A stretch of DNA of 64,000 nt from Kappaphycus alvarezii (Eukaryota > Rhodophyta > Florideophyceae > Gigartinales > Solieriaceae): positions 1 through 64,000 of the forward strand of contig NADL03000610.1 of assembly GCA_002205965.3 (NCBI GenBank), in the 5' to 3' direction. Below the pieces are notes generated by a model, which saw nothing but the letters and a program-made list of their open reading frames with translations, ran no database searches and was not told where the DNA came from. This document shows positions 41,275 through 52,282 of this stretch, piece by piece. Each line of letters begins with the position of its first letter. Position 1 is the stretch's first letter. The position numbers were made by a program, and so were the translations under genes.

Positions 41275-41625
41275 AGTACCAGTCAAAGTATTGGGAATGC
41301 AAACCCAAGCTCTTTTCGATTCGGGCGCTGTTCCAAACCTTATTCAGAAACTTTGGTGACAGATCTAGGTCTTGAAATTATTCCAACTACTCGAAGAATA
41401 ACTGTGGCGGATGGAACCGTATCAAAATGCATGGGCACTGTTGACAAGGTTTCCGTGTTCTTTGGGGACTCTAAAGTTGATTAGACTTTCTGTCATGCCT
41501 GATCTCCCTTTCGATGCAATCATTGGCTGCCCTACCATGGAAAGACTAGGGACCTGCATTGACTTGGGCAACCAAATCGTTTCAGTTAATGTTGACGGCA
41601 GAACGTGAAGATGCCCCTGGATTTC
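41275..41625 (+). pseudogene. pol: Element B2 aspartic protease
   Basis: QALFDSGA with the catalytic Asp, then the same attca frame slip as B1, then RITVADGTVSKCMGTVDKV and MPDLPFDAIIGCPTMERLG. The 40819-41275 stretch between Gag and protease holds shifted pol N-terminal sequence (VAELASAPTGITFGQLLRGD). Confidence 0.85.
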
Positions 41626-42087
41626 GACAAAAGCACACATCCGGTAGATTGAAAGAAACGGACAGTGAAGATTTCACTTCTAGCTATGACAGCGAAGATT
41701 CCGAACCAACTAACACTTTCGGAAGTGGAGAAGGGTACGCTCGGGGGATACTGAACATGGCATGGGATGATTATGATTCTGGGTTTGAAACAGATGAAAT
41801 GGAATTCTAGGGTAGGTTTGACACCTGAATGTGTTTCTTTTTGCGATAATATCGAATCAAAGGACGGAATTCGGAGCATGAAAGAAGATTACAATTGCAA
41901 GGAAAACAGGAATATATCGAATTCCATATCTGAAGATGTGAGCACGCCGGAAGAGGTCCTTCAAAATTTGGAGGGAGAGGTCAAGAAGACCAGCGCCAAA
42001 TGGCAGAAATTCAAGAAAAAGTACAGCACCTTCCAGCCCCCGCCTCAATGAAATATCCGACATGTTAACATCTTCCGAAGTAATTGC

Positions 42088-42702
42088 ATGGAGTGTTCAG
42101 ATTTAAGACAAGCAAGTGTACCGGTCACTCACTCATTTGAACTTACCGATACTCAACCAATTTACCACAGGCCTAGACGTCAACCGCCAAAATATGACCA
42201 ATTTATCTCAGAGAATGTTACAAGTATGCTGGAAAATGATATATTCGGCCAGTTTCATCCCCATGGTCATTTCCAGTTGTGGTCGCACCAAAGAAGGATG
42301 GAAAGCTGCTTTTGCGTCGATTACCGACAACTGAACCAGAGAATGATACCCGATCGATTTCCGATTCCGAATATGGAGGAAATCCTCGAGGACTTGAAGG
42401 ACGGGAGATACTTCACCTCAATTGATCTTTACACTGGTTATTGGCAGATTCCATTGGATGAAAAATGCAAGGAAAAAACAACTTTTACCAGCAAAGCCGG
42501 TACATTCAGGTTCGAAGTGATGCCTTTTGGTCTCATGAATGCCCCAGCTACATTCCAAAGAATGATGAACGAGGTTTTGAAAGGACTTCCATTTGCAAGA
42601 GTTTATATCGATGATGTAGTGATATTCTCAAAAACCTTGGATCAGCACATATCGCATGTCAAGACTGTGGTGGAGAATAGCTGCGTACAGCCTGAAAATT
42701 AA
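42088..42702 (+). CDS. pol: Element B2 reverse transcriptase core
   Basis: 204 codons with all RT motifs in one frame from about 42310: FCVDYRQLNQRMIPDRFPIP, YFTSIDLYTGYWQIPL, PFGLMNAPATFQRMMN and VYIDDVVIF (YIDD 42604-42615). The frame is lost in the connection at 42675 (gagaatag here, gagaaaatag in B1). Confidence 0.92.
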   Translation: MECSDLRQASVPVTHSFELTDTQPIYHRPRRQPPKYDQFISENVTSMLENDIFGQFHPHGHFQLWSHQRRMESCFCVDYRQLNQRMIPDRFPIPNMEEILEDLKDGRYFTSIDLYTGYWQIPLDEKCKEKTTFTSKAGTFRFEVMPFGLMNAPATFQRMMNEVLKGLPFARVYIDDVVIFSKTLDQHISHVKTVVENSCVQPEN

Positions 42703-43400
42703 GTTAAGCAAATGCTTCTTTGCGAAAACGTCTATCCAATTACTCGGTCATATCGTCGATCAAGAGGGAATTAAAGTGGATCCAGAGAAAACGAAAAAAA
42801 TCAAGTTGGCACCAAGGCCCGCTTCAAAGACGGAGGTTCGAAGCTTCTTAGGACTGGCCTCATATTACAGAGATTTATCAAAGATTTCGCCAAGACTGCA
42901 GCACCGTTACATGCCAGCACAACAAAGAACGGAAAATTTTTATGGAACAAGGAAATGCAAACCGCATTTGAAGAGCTTAAAGATAAGCTATGTGTCCCCC
43001 AGTGCTCATGTATCCAGATTTCAAGAGACCATTTGTTGTGGAGACAGATGCCTCAGAACGGTCTTTGGGTGCCGTTTTGTCCCAAAAAGATGAAAACGGA
43101 AGACTACACCCGGTTCAATTCGCAAGTCGCACTCTGAATGATGCGGAAAGAGATACTCAGTCTGCGAAAAGAAGCGCTAGCTGTGTCTTCGCACTGAAAA
43201 AGTTTCGTGTTACCTTTTATCACTCGAGAAATTTGTCTTGATAACTGATCACCAGGCACTTAAGACAGCATTCCAAAAGAAAGATGTACATCACCGCTTG
43301 GCCCGATGGCTCGACATTTTCGCAGAATATCGGTTTGAAATTGTGTATAGGCCCGGACGCAATAATCAGCCTGCCGATTACCTATCCCGCTTGAGGGATC
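42703..43400 (+). pseudogene. pol: Element B2 RT connection and RNase H
   Basis: LGHIVDQEGIKVDP and FLGLASYYR, then VVETDASERSLGAVLSQKDE, FASRTLNDAER, the shared frame slip at the aaaa run, FALKKFR, and ITDHQALKTAFQKKDVHHRL to PADYLSR. It is broken by several one-base slips. B1 and B2 complement each other at most of them. Confidence 0.88.
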
Positions 43401-44718
43401 CACTGATTCCAAATGAAAAAGCTTCCGAGAACATCGTCGGAGTTGCCGAGGTGCAAGTGCCGAACAATAACGAGTACGAAGCTAATATTCACGGACTAAT
43501 TAAATTCCTGGATGGACTAGAAATGAGAAAGGTTGATATTGAACACAGAAATTGGGTACGCAGGAATCAAAAGGCTTTTACACTATGGAATGGGAAACTC
43601 TTCCGACACACGAAAGCCGGTCCTCGACTAGTGGCCCCTTTGAAAGAAAGAATGAAGATCTTGAGGACTTTTCATGATGAGTTAGGGCATTGGGATCTCG
43701 AAACAACCAAGAAATTCGTTACTGAGAGATTCTGGTGGCCCAGTATCCATAAGGACGTCTATAATTTCGTGAAAAGCTGCGACAACTGTCAAAAATTCAC
43801 GCCAATACGAAAGTATAAGACAACTCTAGCTTTCCAGTTTCCGGTCTCTTTGAAACCTTCTCAATTGACTTTGCCGGCCCATTCAAGGAAACCTCTTCCG
43901 GAAACAAATACCTCCTTATAGGGGTGGAACATCTTACTGGATGGCCAATAGCAGTTGCAGTTGAGGAGGCCAATGCTGAAGTGGTCCTGAGATTCATCGA
44001 AAAAGAAATAATTGAACCGTTTGGTCTTCCAAAAAGGATCATCTCAGATAACGCCTTTGTTTTACTGCAACTTCACTGCTTCGTTTCTTGGAAGAAAGGA
44101 TTCAGCTAAAGACAGTTCTCGCATACGCTCCTATGTCAAACGGAAAGCGGAGAGGATGGTTGGAACCATCAAACGAGCAATATCGAAAACTATGTCGAGA
44201 ATGAAATCCAGTGGGAAGATGCCTTACCAAAAGTGTTATACGGCTATCGTCGAAGAAGAGGAAGAAGTGGACGGTCACCGTTTGAGCTAATGTACGGAAG
44301 AGCTCCTAGAATGTTACAGAGAGATATGGAAACAAATATTATCGATGAAGAGAGTAGAGAGGTCGAACTACTGGCCACCGAAAGCTGGAGATCACACCGC
44401 GCGCTAACACAGACAAGAAATAAGGATGAAGAGCCTCCAGTCCAAACTTTCTCAGTCGGCTCTAAAGTACTTGTAGCACACGGAAAAGCAATGCAACAGG
44501 CTGTGAAGTGGCCGGCTTTCCAAACAAAGTACTCGAACCCTTGCATCGTCACGGAGGAAAGACACCCGCATTATAAGCTCTGTTCAAGCTCAGGGAAGAG
44601 ATCAAGGAGGGCAATCCATGCACGTCGTCTGGTCCCTTACCATCAGAGGCCTGAAGAATTCCTTCTCACACAGGACTATGCGCAACCACGGGCATACTCA
44701 TCTTTAACTATAGAATGA
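43400..44718 (+). pseudogene. pol: Element B2 integrase
   Basis: FHDELGHWDLETTKKFVTER and CDNCQK (zinc domain), a frame change in the DFAGP block, HLTGWPIAVAVEEANAEVVL, RIISDN, KAERMVGTIKRAISK and GYRRRRGRSGRSPFELMYGR, which is better preserved than in B1. The C-terminal frame 44233-44718 ends at a TGA that overlaps the ATG of ORF-A (ATGA at 44715-44718). Frame slips occur near 43830, 44055, 44105 and 44200. Confidence 0.9.
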
Positions 44719-45320
44719 TTCCTATGGGAGGAAAAAGGGCCTGGGAATGGATCATCTCGATTACGCGTGACTACTACGAACTCCACGTAATCATCCATTT
44801 CTACATTAATATATGCCTATGTTTTCGTACGTTGAACGGACCATTGCTACCTCAAGAAGATTTCCGACTATTGATCAGAGTTCTATTCTCATTCCAAAAC
44901 GGAAGGTTCACGGAAGCAGGTCCAGAGTTTGTGGAAGTCATATATCATTACTCTATAGGAAGGTATGGAATGGTAGCTATCGGAGACTTGTCGCAAACAT
45001 ATCTGAACATTATCCGTCCAGTTTACGTATTTCTCAAGAACAACCAAGATGTGCGACTGAGAGGTTACAGCTTGCCCCCTGATATGGAATATCGACTGGT
45101 CCCATATCCTCTATGGGAACCTTACGTTGCTCCGCTCAGAAACACAACCTCAGCCGAAGACCAGGATCCTCCCGAGGCCGTGATGATGATACGAGCTGGA
45201 CCATCAAGTGATCGGGGCGGATCATCGAAGAGGGCAAGGCGTCGGGAGCAGCGAGGAAGATCGCCAAGAAGATCGCCTCAAACACCGCCTAGTCTCCCAG
45301 GGGAAACTATGCATCCTTAA
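44715..45320 (+). CDS. Element B2 accessory ORF-A (intact)
   Basis: 201 codons, starting MIPMGGKRAWEWIISITRDY. The start overlaps the integrase stop by four bases (ATGA), an arrangement that can support translation restart. The N-terminal two thirds are mixed hydrophobic/charged with IIHFYINICLCFRTLNG, FRLLIRVLFSFQNG and LRGYSLPPDMEYRLVPYPLW. The last 50 residues are basic and Arg/Ser-rich (SSKRARRREQRGRSPRRSP), suggesting nuclear import or RNA binding. There is no cleavable signal or convincing membrane helix, so it is not an envelope protein of the usual type. ORF-B downstream is a diverged duplicate lacking the basic tail. No family is recognised. Confidence 0.85.
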   Translation: MIPMGGKRAWEWIISITRDYYELHVIIHFYINICLCFRTLNGPLLPQEDFRLLIRVLFSFQNGRFTEAGPEFVEVIYHYSIGRYGMVAIGDLSQTYLNIIRPVYVFLKNNQDVRLRGYSLPPDMEYRLVPYPLWEPYVAPLRNTTSAEDQDPPEAVMMIRAGPSSDRGGSSKRARRREQRGRSPRRSPQTPPSLPGETMHP

Positions 45321-45358
45321 TTATTGGACGGCTACCAATTAGACGTTGGCTTCGCGAA

Positions 45359-45847
45359 ATGACAGAGGACCCTCGAGAAGCAGAAGTAATTTCCTTTTTT
45401 GCCATTAGTATTTGCATGTGCTTCCAGACCATTCACGGGGCGCACCTTACTCGTGAGGACTCAGTCCTTATGTTGCGAGTTTTTTTCTCCTTCAGATACC
45501 CGTTTCTGGACCCGTTGCCAGAAAAGTTTGCATACTACGTTTACTACCTCACATTTGGAAGGTTTGGAGAAGTGAAACGGGAGGAGCTCATTAGAGAACA
45601 CTATGAAACCATACGCCGAATCTACGAAACTCTTGACCAAGGAGATGAGCCGGTCATCGCACGGTACACACTCTCTCATCATATTGGAAATGAGCTACTA
45701 CCATATCCTTATAGTGAACCCTATACTCTCCCTGATGAATGGATAGAACTCCCACAAGAACAACAAGAGCAAGTGACGAGCCGGGACGTTCGTCTTGAGC
45801 GGGAGGGCGTGATGTGCGCAAATTCGCACACGAAAAAATTTAGATGA
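45359..45847 (+). CDS. Element B2 accessory ORF-B
   Basis: 162 codons from MTEDPREAEVISFFAISICM, 38 bases after the ORF-A stop. It is identical to B1 ORF-B through EWIELPQEQQEQ. There B1 stops, whereas an extra a here carries the frame through the polypurine tract into the 3' LTR (LEREGVMCANSHTKKFR). One of the two ends must be an indel artefact or mutation. The core is homologous to ORF-A (paired blocks FFSFR/LFSFQ, YYLTFGRFGEV/YHYSIGRYGMV and PYPYSEPY/PYPLWEPY). The function is unknown. Confidence 0.82.
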   Translation: MTEDPREAEVISFFAISICMCFQTIHGAHLTREDSVLMLRVFFSFRYPFLDPLPEKFAYYVYYLTFGRFGEVKREELIREHYETIRRIYETLDQGDEPVIARYTLSHHIGNELLPYPYSEPYTLPDEWIELPQEQQEQVTSRDVRLEREGVMCANSHTKKFR

Positions 45848-46525
45848 GGACCATAATTGTATACAGTATTGGAACTGGGAAGATATTTTTACAGTTTTTG
45901 AATTTGCAAGATATTTTTAATTTGGGTGAGTGTGGCAAATTCATCGGTTGATTTTTTATTTTAGGACACGCTGTCATAGTGGATGTCAGTACAGTTCTAG
46001 GTTGTGGGTGATACTACGAGTGACTCTGAAAGGTCTATATAATGGCCACATCAATTCCCACCCCTGGCCGATGGGTGGCTGGCATGGGTATGGCACCTAG
46101 ATATTTACCTTGAGGAAATATCTTCTAATGGTCTCTCTGGTTCACACGATTCCCGTGAATGCGTTTTATGGTATTTAGTGTTTGTTTGAGACTTTAGGAT
46201 TAGCCAAAAGTCTATATAAGCTGAGTAAAGTGCTTCCTCCTTGGAGGTCAAGCAAGTTGGCAGACAACTTCAGGTCAAGCTCCGAGTAGTAGGAAGTTGA
46301 GAGTCAACTTCAGACCCTAGAAAACTTTTTCCTAAGCTGGTCGCAGAGCATCAGTGGTAGACCCTGCCCCTTTTATACTTGCTTGTAGCCCTCTCAACTC
46401 TCTCCCATATACACTCCTTTTTATTTGTTCAACTATACCACGGTAGCACTTTTGTCGCTCGCAACACCTCCGTCTTGGGGTAGTTGGTTCTAAGTATCTC
46501 TTCTCCCGACGATTTACCCCTATCA
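45810..46525 (+). repeat. Element B2 3' LTR
   Basis: 716 bp, tgatgtgcgc to cccctatca, followed by gttac (46526-46530). It differs from the 5' LTR at a handful of places, for example tttagtgtttgtttgag here and tttagtatgtttgattgag there. Confidence 0.95.
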
Positions 46526-46696
46526 GTTACTACGCTGCGCAAAATTACCACTAAGATAATTCTCACAGCCCTCGTTGAGTACACTGGGATATTTCACTAC
46601 AGCGCGGGCGAGAAGTCCATGCAGAATTCAAGCTTCATAACTTTAGAACAAATTTGCACGCCTCAAATCTTTCCACCAGAGACTACGTTTTAATCG

Positions 46697-46835
46697 CGGG
46701 GAAAGGTTTGGGTGTTTTACTCTTGGAAGAGATATCCGATCTATCCCATGGTTTTCCAGACAACCGCAATCGACTCGAAAAGGGTATACCGACACAGTAA
46801 TGGGGAAGGAACCACGCTCCCTAAAATGATACCTT
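46697..46835 (-). other. LINE family 3' UTR (own copy, U5)
   Basis: In LINE sense it runs from the stop region through ggttccttccccattactgt to the end cacccaaacctttcccc, with no poly(A). The same ~125 bp recur as separate insertions at 15.4, 27.5, 29.5, 38.7, 47.0 and 62.4 kb. Confidence 0.8.
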
Positions 46836-46975
46836 CAGGCCAGGCATCAAGCAGGCCGAATTGGACATGACGGCTGCTGCGGCGTGCCTTTGCATCAAAA
46901 CCCCCGACCTTACGTCTCCAGTGCCCTCACGGCCACGTTCCTTGCCACGTCATTTAGCACTGCACATGCATCCGG

Positions 46976-47111
46976 GGAAAACGTTTGGGTGTTTTACTGT
47001 TGGAAGATATTTCCGACCTATCCCATGGTTTTCCAGACAACCTCAATCGACTCAAAAAGGGTATACCTACAGCGTAATGGGGAAGGAACTACGCTTCCTA
47101 AAACGCTACCT
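46976..47111 (-). mobile_element. Nested RLE LINE 3' end insertion U6
   Basis: 136 bp of the same 3' UTR inside the C-terminal coding region, flanked by perfect 9-bp duplications tgcatccgg (46967-46975 and 47112-47120). Removing it joins WHPDA to CAVLNDVARN in frame. Confidence 0.88.
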
Positions 47112-47831
47112 TGCATCCGGGTGCCACTCTCCAAGAGTGGAGATTGGCACAGGCACGAGCCTACCTCTGGTGGAGGTCGCGATAAAGGATTGATATCTTC
47201 TCTTCTTTGCATTTCGCGCTGCATTCAGAGAGGACATCGGGTTGAAGGCCCTCACTCTCCTGTTGGAGGGAGCGAGGGGAGTCACGAAGGTAACATCAAA
47301 AAAGGCGGTCCCTCCGCCGCTTCGCGTTGCCTGGATGTCTGGTCTCGTGCGGTGGAGACCATGGCGTGGCTCTACGACAGGATGACGAGCAGCTCTTGCC
47401 AGGTCTTTCGCAAGAAGGTTTACCTGGCGATCATGTCGGTTGATCCTGTAGGCTCCATGCAAGCAGTGCATGAGATGGTCGCCATGTACATCGAGTGTGT
47501 CCGGGCAATTCCTTCTCGGGCATGGCGTGCCAGGGTGAAAAAGTGGGACTTGACAGTAGTATTGAAGCCACACCGAGAATTCTCGAGGATCAATGCTTGT
47601 CTGTAGTCCGGGGCATGGGGGACAATATACCCATTCCTTAGCTCCCAGGAGGGCTATAGACGCGCGAAACGGCTGGCTCCTCGAATCCCCAAGAGGAATT
47701 CGTTCTTGCACTGCTTCATGGATTGCGTCCGTCAGCGTCTTTTGCGATGGTGTTTTTTGCGAGCAAATTACACTGAACAGGATTACATGTACAGAGGACT
47801 CCCAACCTTTCCATTGCTCGCAGTAAACCAC

Positions 47832-48300
47832 CCCTTTACCCCACTGAACAGGATAATTTTAATCGCTAAATGAAAGGCTAATTGTGGGCGCAAACTACAG
47901 GTCCCATGGACAGGATAATTTCAGGTAATCAAGCTGTCTCTGCGTAGTCATTTGAAGTTCGGGATCTCGTCAAAGCTCTTTCCGGTCCATTGTAGTGGTT
48001 TGGAGTTTCATCATGACCCATTTTTCAAGAGACGGAGGAATTGAAATTATATAATAATCCTCATTAAACCACTGTCAAAAAGTTCTAGACCTGCGTTACA
48101 ACCTTCCCGGAAGGCGCTATGAGGTTCAAGAAAACTGAAATGGGCTTGATGCCAAGAAACAGACTTAGGAACCACCCCCGAACATGCATAAGGACATACC
48201 ACATATGCTGAATCAATTTCTGGTCGAACTTCCGGATCAGCCCAAGGGGGACCGCGCTGCCTCCTTACGTTGCCTTGGAAAGGCGGCATTGTAGCAGACT
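47832..48300. other. No gene recognised
   Basis: Transition from element-rich to AT-rich DNA. A minus-strand frame of 80 codons (48289-48047) is Pro/Cys-rich and has no second copy or domain. Confidence 0.4.
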
Positions 48301-51300
48301 GAGGCCTGTATTACATTATTAAGATGCAGCAAGTAATTACAGATAAGTGCAAAGCACTACAGGAATTTATAACCAGTTTCATTTCCTAAGATTAATTTGT
48401 ATCACTGCGTGTGTGCATGTAATGAATACAGCACCCGTTCCATTCAGTTTGAAGAGTATTAATACTCGATCCCAATTGAAAGAGGAGCAAAGAAGGAGCA
48501 GCAGAGTCTCAACAGAACAACTAACTGTGTCTTGCAACAATAATATTACTGATCTCAGTAGGTCTCTGGAATTTTTCTGACAAACTTATGTAATACTCAG
48601 ATGTTTCTCGAAGATTTTCGTTTTGGGTGGGCTTAAAGCCTCCACTGATTTTTCTATATGAATGCTTCACAGTTCTTTCGAAAGCGGTTTCTATCCAAGA
48701 ACGATCAAGTTATATCTGTCTTAATGATGACTTCTTTAATTAAAACCCAATTTTTGACGCATTCATTTATATAACCAGATAAAGATAATCGATACAAACG
48801 TCGTTTCCAAACTTCAAAAAATTCTCGTTGCTTAATTCATAATACATATGTACGTGCCTATACTCTTTTAGCTTTCCTTGGGCGCGACCCTTTCAGCTAC
48901 GACTCGCAGCGCATCAATAGCTTTGGAATACAAAGTGATGTCCCACGAGACAAAAATCAGTGTTATGTACAGAACGTGGGTACAGGTTAGATGCACGAAG
49001 TATATACCCTCTGGAAAATGTTACCGCAATTTATTTGCCATTCAATTTGCTCCTATCCACATTGAATAAATTATTTCATAACATCAATATTATGTATTAC
49101 TGAAAGAATACATACAAAATAACTTGTATCTCGAAGCCAGGAAAAATCTGAGTTGTAGCATTATCTGGAAAGGGAAAATCTGTGACATAGGTATCTTCAG
49201 AGGACGACTTTTTGGACGCAATAGTTAAACATAATTATTTTACTGGTCCTTAAGTTCTTCTTTATTCCAATGATGCAAATACATTGTCCTGGCTCGAAAA
49301 CTATCTCGGTACAAGCCAACTTTAACCAATTTCTCATATATTTTTTGGCATCTCTTCATTGGGTTGCCACGCGATTGACCCAATAGATATTTATTTAAAC
49401 CTTCGCATACGTCAGTTGTAGTTTTCAGGGAATATTTCGCATTGTACTACTGAATTTTTTATTGCGGAGTAAGTAATACTGCTATTTTATCCATTGTCGT
49501 ATTTTTGGCACCGCATTAAGGGAGATAATGGTGTTAGTCTAATGAGAATAGTTCGAAGTAAGAGTCCTACGAACTTTCACCGGCAACCAGTGGGAAAATA
49601 TACAATACAAATTACGGAGCACATACAGATGATAAAATATCTGACAGAACAGTCCAAGAATCGGAAGGAGTTCTAGGTGACTATCAAAGCGTCCCACCCT
49701 AGAGTGACTACATGCAAGAGCGAAACGAACTTTGATCCAAATATATCCGTAAACACTGGTTTTCGTGTCTACATGGAAAGCGTTTTGCTTATCGTAGAGA
49801 ATCCATCAAATAGTCATGAAAATATCCTAACCTACTAAACTTTCTTCTTCCTTGTACGAAAAACTCACTACATTTGAAGAAGATTTAGTTTTTGCCCCAC
49901 AACAATTTGGAAACGCTAGCAGATGTCTTTTAAAGATCATTTATAGATTATCCTTTAACACCAACAAGGAATTATATTAGAGACAAAGATGTGATTTTAA
50001 ACAACTCAGAATTGTGGACTACCAAGCTTGGGACTACATAAGGGCCAACATTATTTTCGTGGTACCCCGAGAAATGCGTAAATGTTTTAATTGCACAGCT
50101 TATCACTTTGAGACAAATTAGGATCACAGAAAGCAGAAAATCAGAGCTCCAGGAGCTGGATGAAATTTAAGACAATGTGGACGGTAAAAATATGATTTAC
50201 AAAAGAATTGTGACTGAAAGGGTGTGTAGAGGAGGTATCAAACGAGATCAATCTTTGACTTAGAGTCGAATTATTAATTTGGTCCTCCCCGGATGCTAGA
50301 AGTGCGGTGGAATCGGATTATCAAAAGGTAGTATATCTCTACTTAGATACGCATTTACTAGATAATGAGCGGTGATGAGATGAAACACTTAGATTTTTGC
50401 GTGTAGAAAATGGAGGAGGTGGCCCAATAAGTTAGGCATCCAAGCATGTAGAGAGTATTACTGACCACTGCGCTGTTCATAAATATTTTTATGAAAAACA
50501 ACAGATAAATGCTGGAATGAATGGAGTCACGGTAACGGTAGTTTGGACAATCATGCAGACAGCGATTATTTCACTGCACAGAGATGCTTCAACCGAATCA
50601 AAAGATTACTCAGGCGAAAACAACTGATTTGGGATTCACAAGGACATACAAAGACACTCTCATATTTGTAGTAAAGCAACATATCCGAAGTGTGCAGATA
50701 GAATACAAACTAAAGTGCACTCTACTGCGACATGAACTTGTCAACCGCTAAGTATATCAAACAAGAATTTAAAACTTAGAGCATGTAAACGGTCCACGAC
50801 CGTTCAAACACTTAAAACCAACTTAGAACAAAGACACAATAGAGAAAACATGAGGTTGTAAAATATCACATTACCAATACACGGAGTGTGCATTTCTTTT
50901 ATAAAAAGACTTGAGAAAGTTTTTTTAAATACACCCCATTTCCCTCTTTAGTAAAAGCCCCAGGCAATGATTTGGTGTGCAAGTTATAAATATCTTAAAC
51001 CGCGCATACATGCTTCAATGCTTCCCGCTTTTGGAAGATGATCCTAAATCTTTGCGGTTGATGACCTCCCTCACCGATTTTTTTGGACCTTGTACCAAAT
51101 TTCGTAAAAGAATAAGAAATTGGAAGCTAAGTACCCTCAAATAGTGTAAATATCTGTAGGAGGAAATAAAAACAAATGAATAACTAGCTATTTCGAGTTG
51201 AAATCGAATATAAATGATTTTTAGTAATGTTTCAAAGTAAATTGGGGTTCTTTGACCCGTCTTTTGACTCATTTAGTTCTGTCACACTGCACCTGACCTT

Positions 51301-52280
51301 ACTTATGAAGAAAATTTGATGTTAAAAGATTGATAAGCTGAATTTATCAGCTACAAATGTGTCTGTAGGTTAAGAAGAAAAACTTTGAGGAAAAGAAATT
51401 GAAAAAATTTGGTTCTCATTATGGTAATACTTCCTTTAGGCGCGCAGTTTGAAAACTTTTCCAAAAAAGTATATCTCAGGAGTTCAAAGCTTCCTTGGAT
51501 ACCTGTACCAAATTTCAGATAGTTCAAAGGTTTATCCATAGCCTATTGCCCACCAGAGAATGAAATATTAAGATTAAATGGAAGCATAGATCCATAATTT
51601 GGCACAAAAAATACTTCCAGTTCATTTTCTTTATCTACGAAGATTACGTAATTTTTTACGCAAACCATTTCCCAAGATCAATATATATAGATTAGATTCG
51701 AGCGCAATATTGAGCCGAACCGTCAGTACCTGTATTAAAAAATTCTGCAGTATTCAAACGAAACTGAAATGTATGTCCAAATGAAGAAATATCAAAATGA
51801 ATATTGGCTTCAGTACGAGAAAATACCGAGCGTTTATTAATAATATAACATTTTTTGAGTTAAGACTAAGATAGTTTGAAACACAAAATAAAATTTAGCA
51901 TCCGGAGATGAAAATTCAAAGCATTTTTGAGCGAAATAAACTATTCGATTTAACTTGGATCGATATTTAAATTTTGGCTGTTATTTGGACATCTATGTTT
52001 TTATATAACTGTGAAACGAATTATTTTTAATTTGTATAAATATAATCTGCTTAATCTTCATGCTATATTACTAAGGTATCATTTCGATAAGTTGATTGGT
52101 TTCAACCCTCATTGTTAGTCTTGTGGAATCTTAAATGGGACCCCAAACTTGCAGTGGTACTCAAACTCTTCCGTATATATTGGGTATTCAACCTAGTATA
52201 CGCACTTCAGTAGATTTAACTCAAGAGTATTGTTTAAAAAGAGGGATTACTTAACTAGTTCAATATTCATGAAGTATTAG
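48301..52280. other. AT-rich stretch without supportable genes
   Basis: Composition becomes strongly AT-rich and stays so. The longest frames are 60-85 codons with no domain, and there are no LTRs, LINE tails or RNA genes that I can see. It may be intergenic or subtelomere/centromere-like, or a very old element graveyard. Confidence 0.6.
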
Positions 52281-52282
52281 TA

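Larger units (their letters stand above)
39087..46525 (+). mobile_element. Ty3/gypsy retrotransposon family B, copy B2
   Basis: 7.44 kb, collinear and nearly identical with B1. LTRs are 716 bp each, the target duplication is gttac, and the primer site, Gag, Pol, both accessory ORFs and the polypurine tract are all present. Different frames are intact in the two copies, which makes the pair useful for deciding the original reading. The insertion lies just beyond the third-lineage integrase fragment. Confidence 0.95.
46697..47831 (-). mobile_element. RLE LINE 3' half, antisense, with nested self-insertion
   Basis: A 241-codon minus-strand frame (47831-47106) carries the endonuclease: zinc ligands C104, C109, H119 and C123, RHD at residues 132-134, RPDI with PD at 164-165, and D179 in FFDVTFVTPL. 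This PD-x13-D plus CCHC layout is the R2-type restriction-like endonuclease. It ends STLGEWHPDA at a nested LINE-end insertion (46976-47111), then resumes in frame with CAVLNDVARNVAVRALET. After a small frame change it ends QRHAAAAVMSNSACLMPG and passes into its own 3' UTR (46835-46697, ending cacccaaacctttcccc). There is no RT, so it is 5'-truncated. The endonuclease nicks target DNA to prime reverse transcription. Confidence 0.88.
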
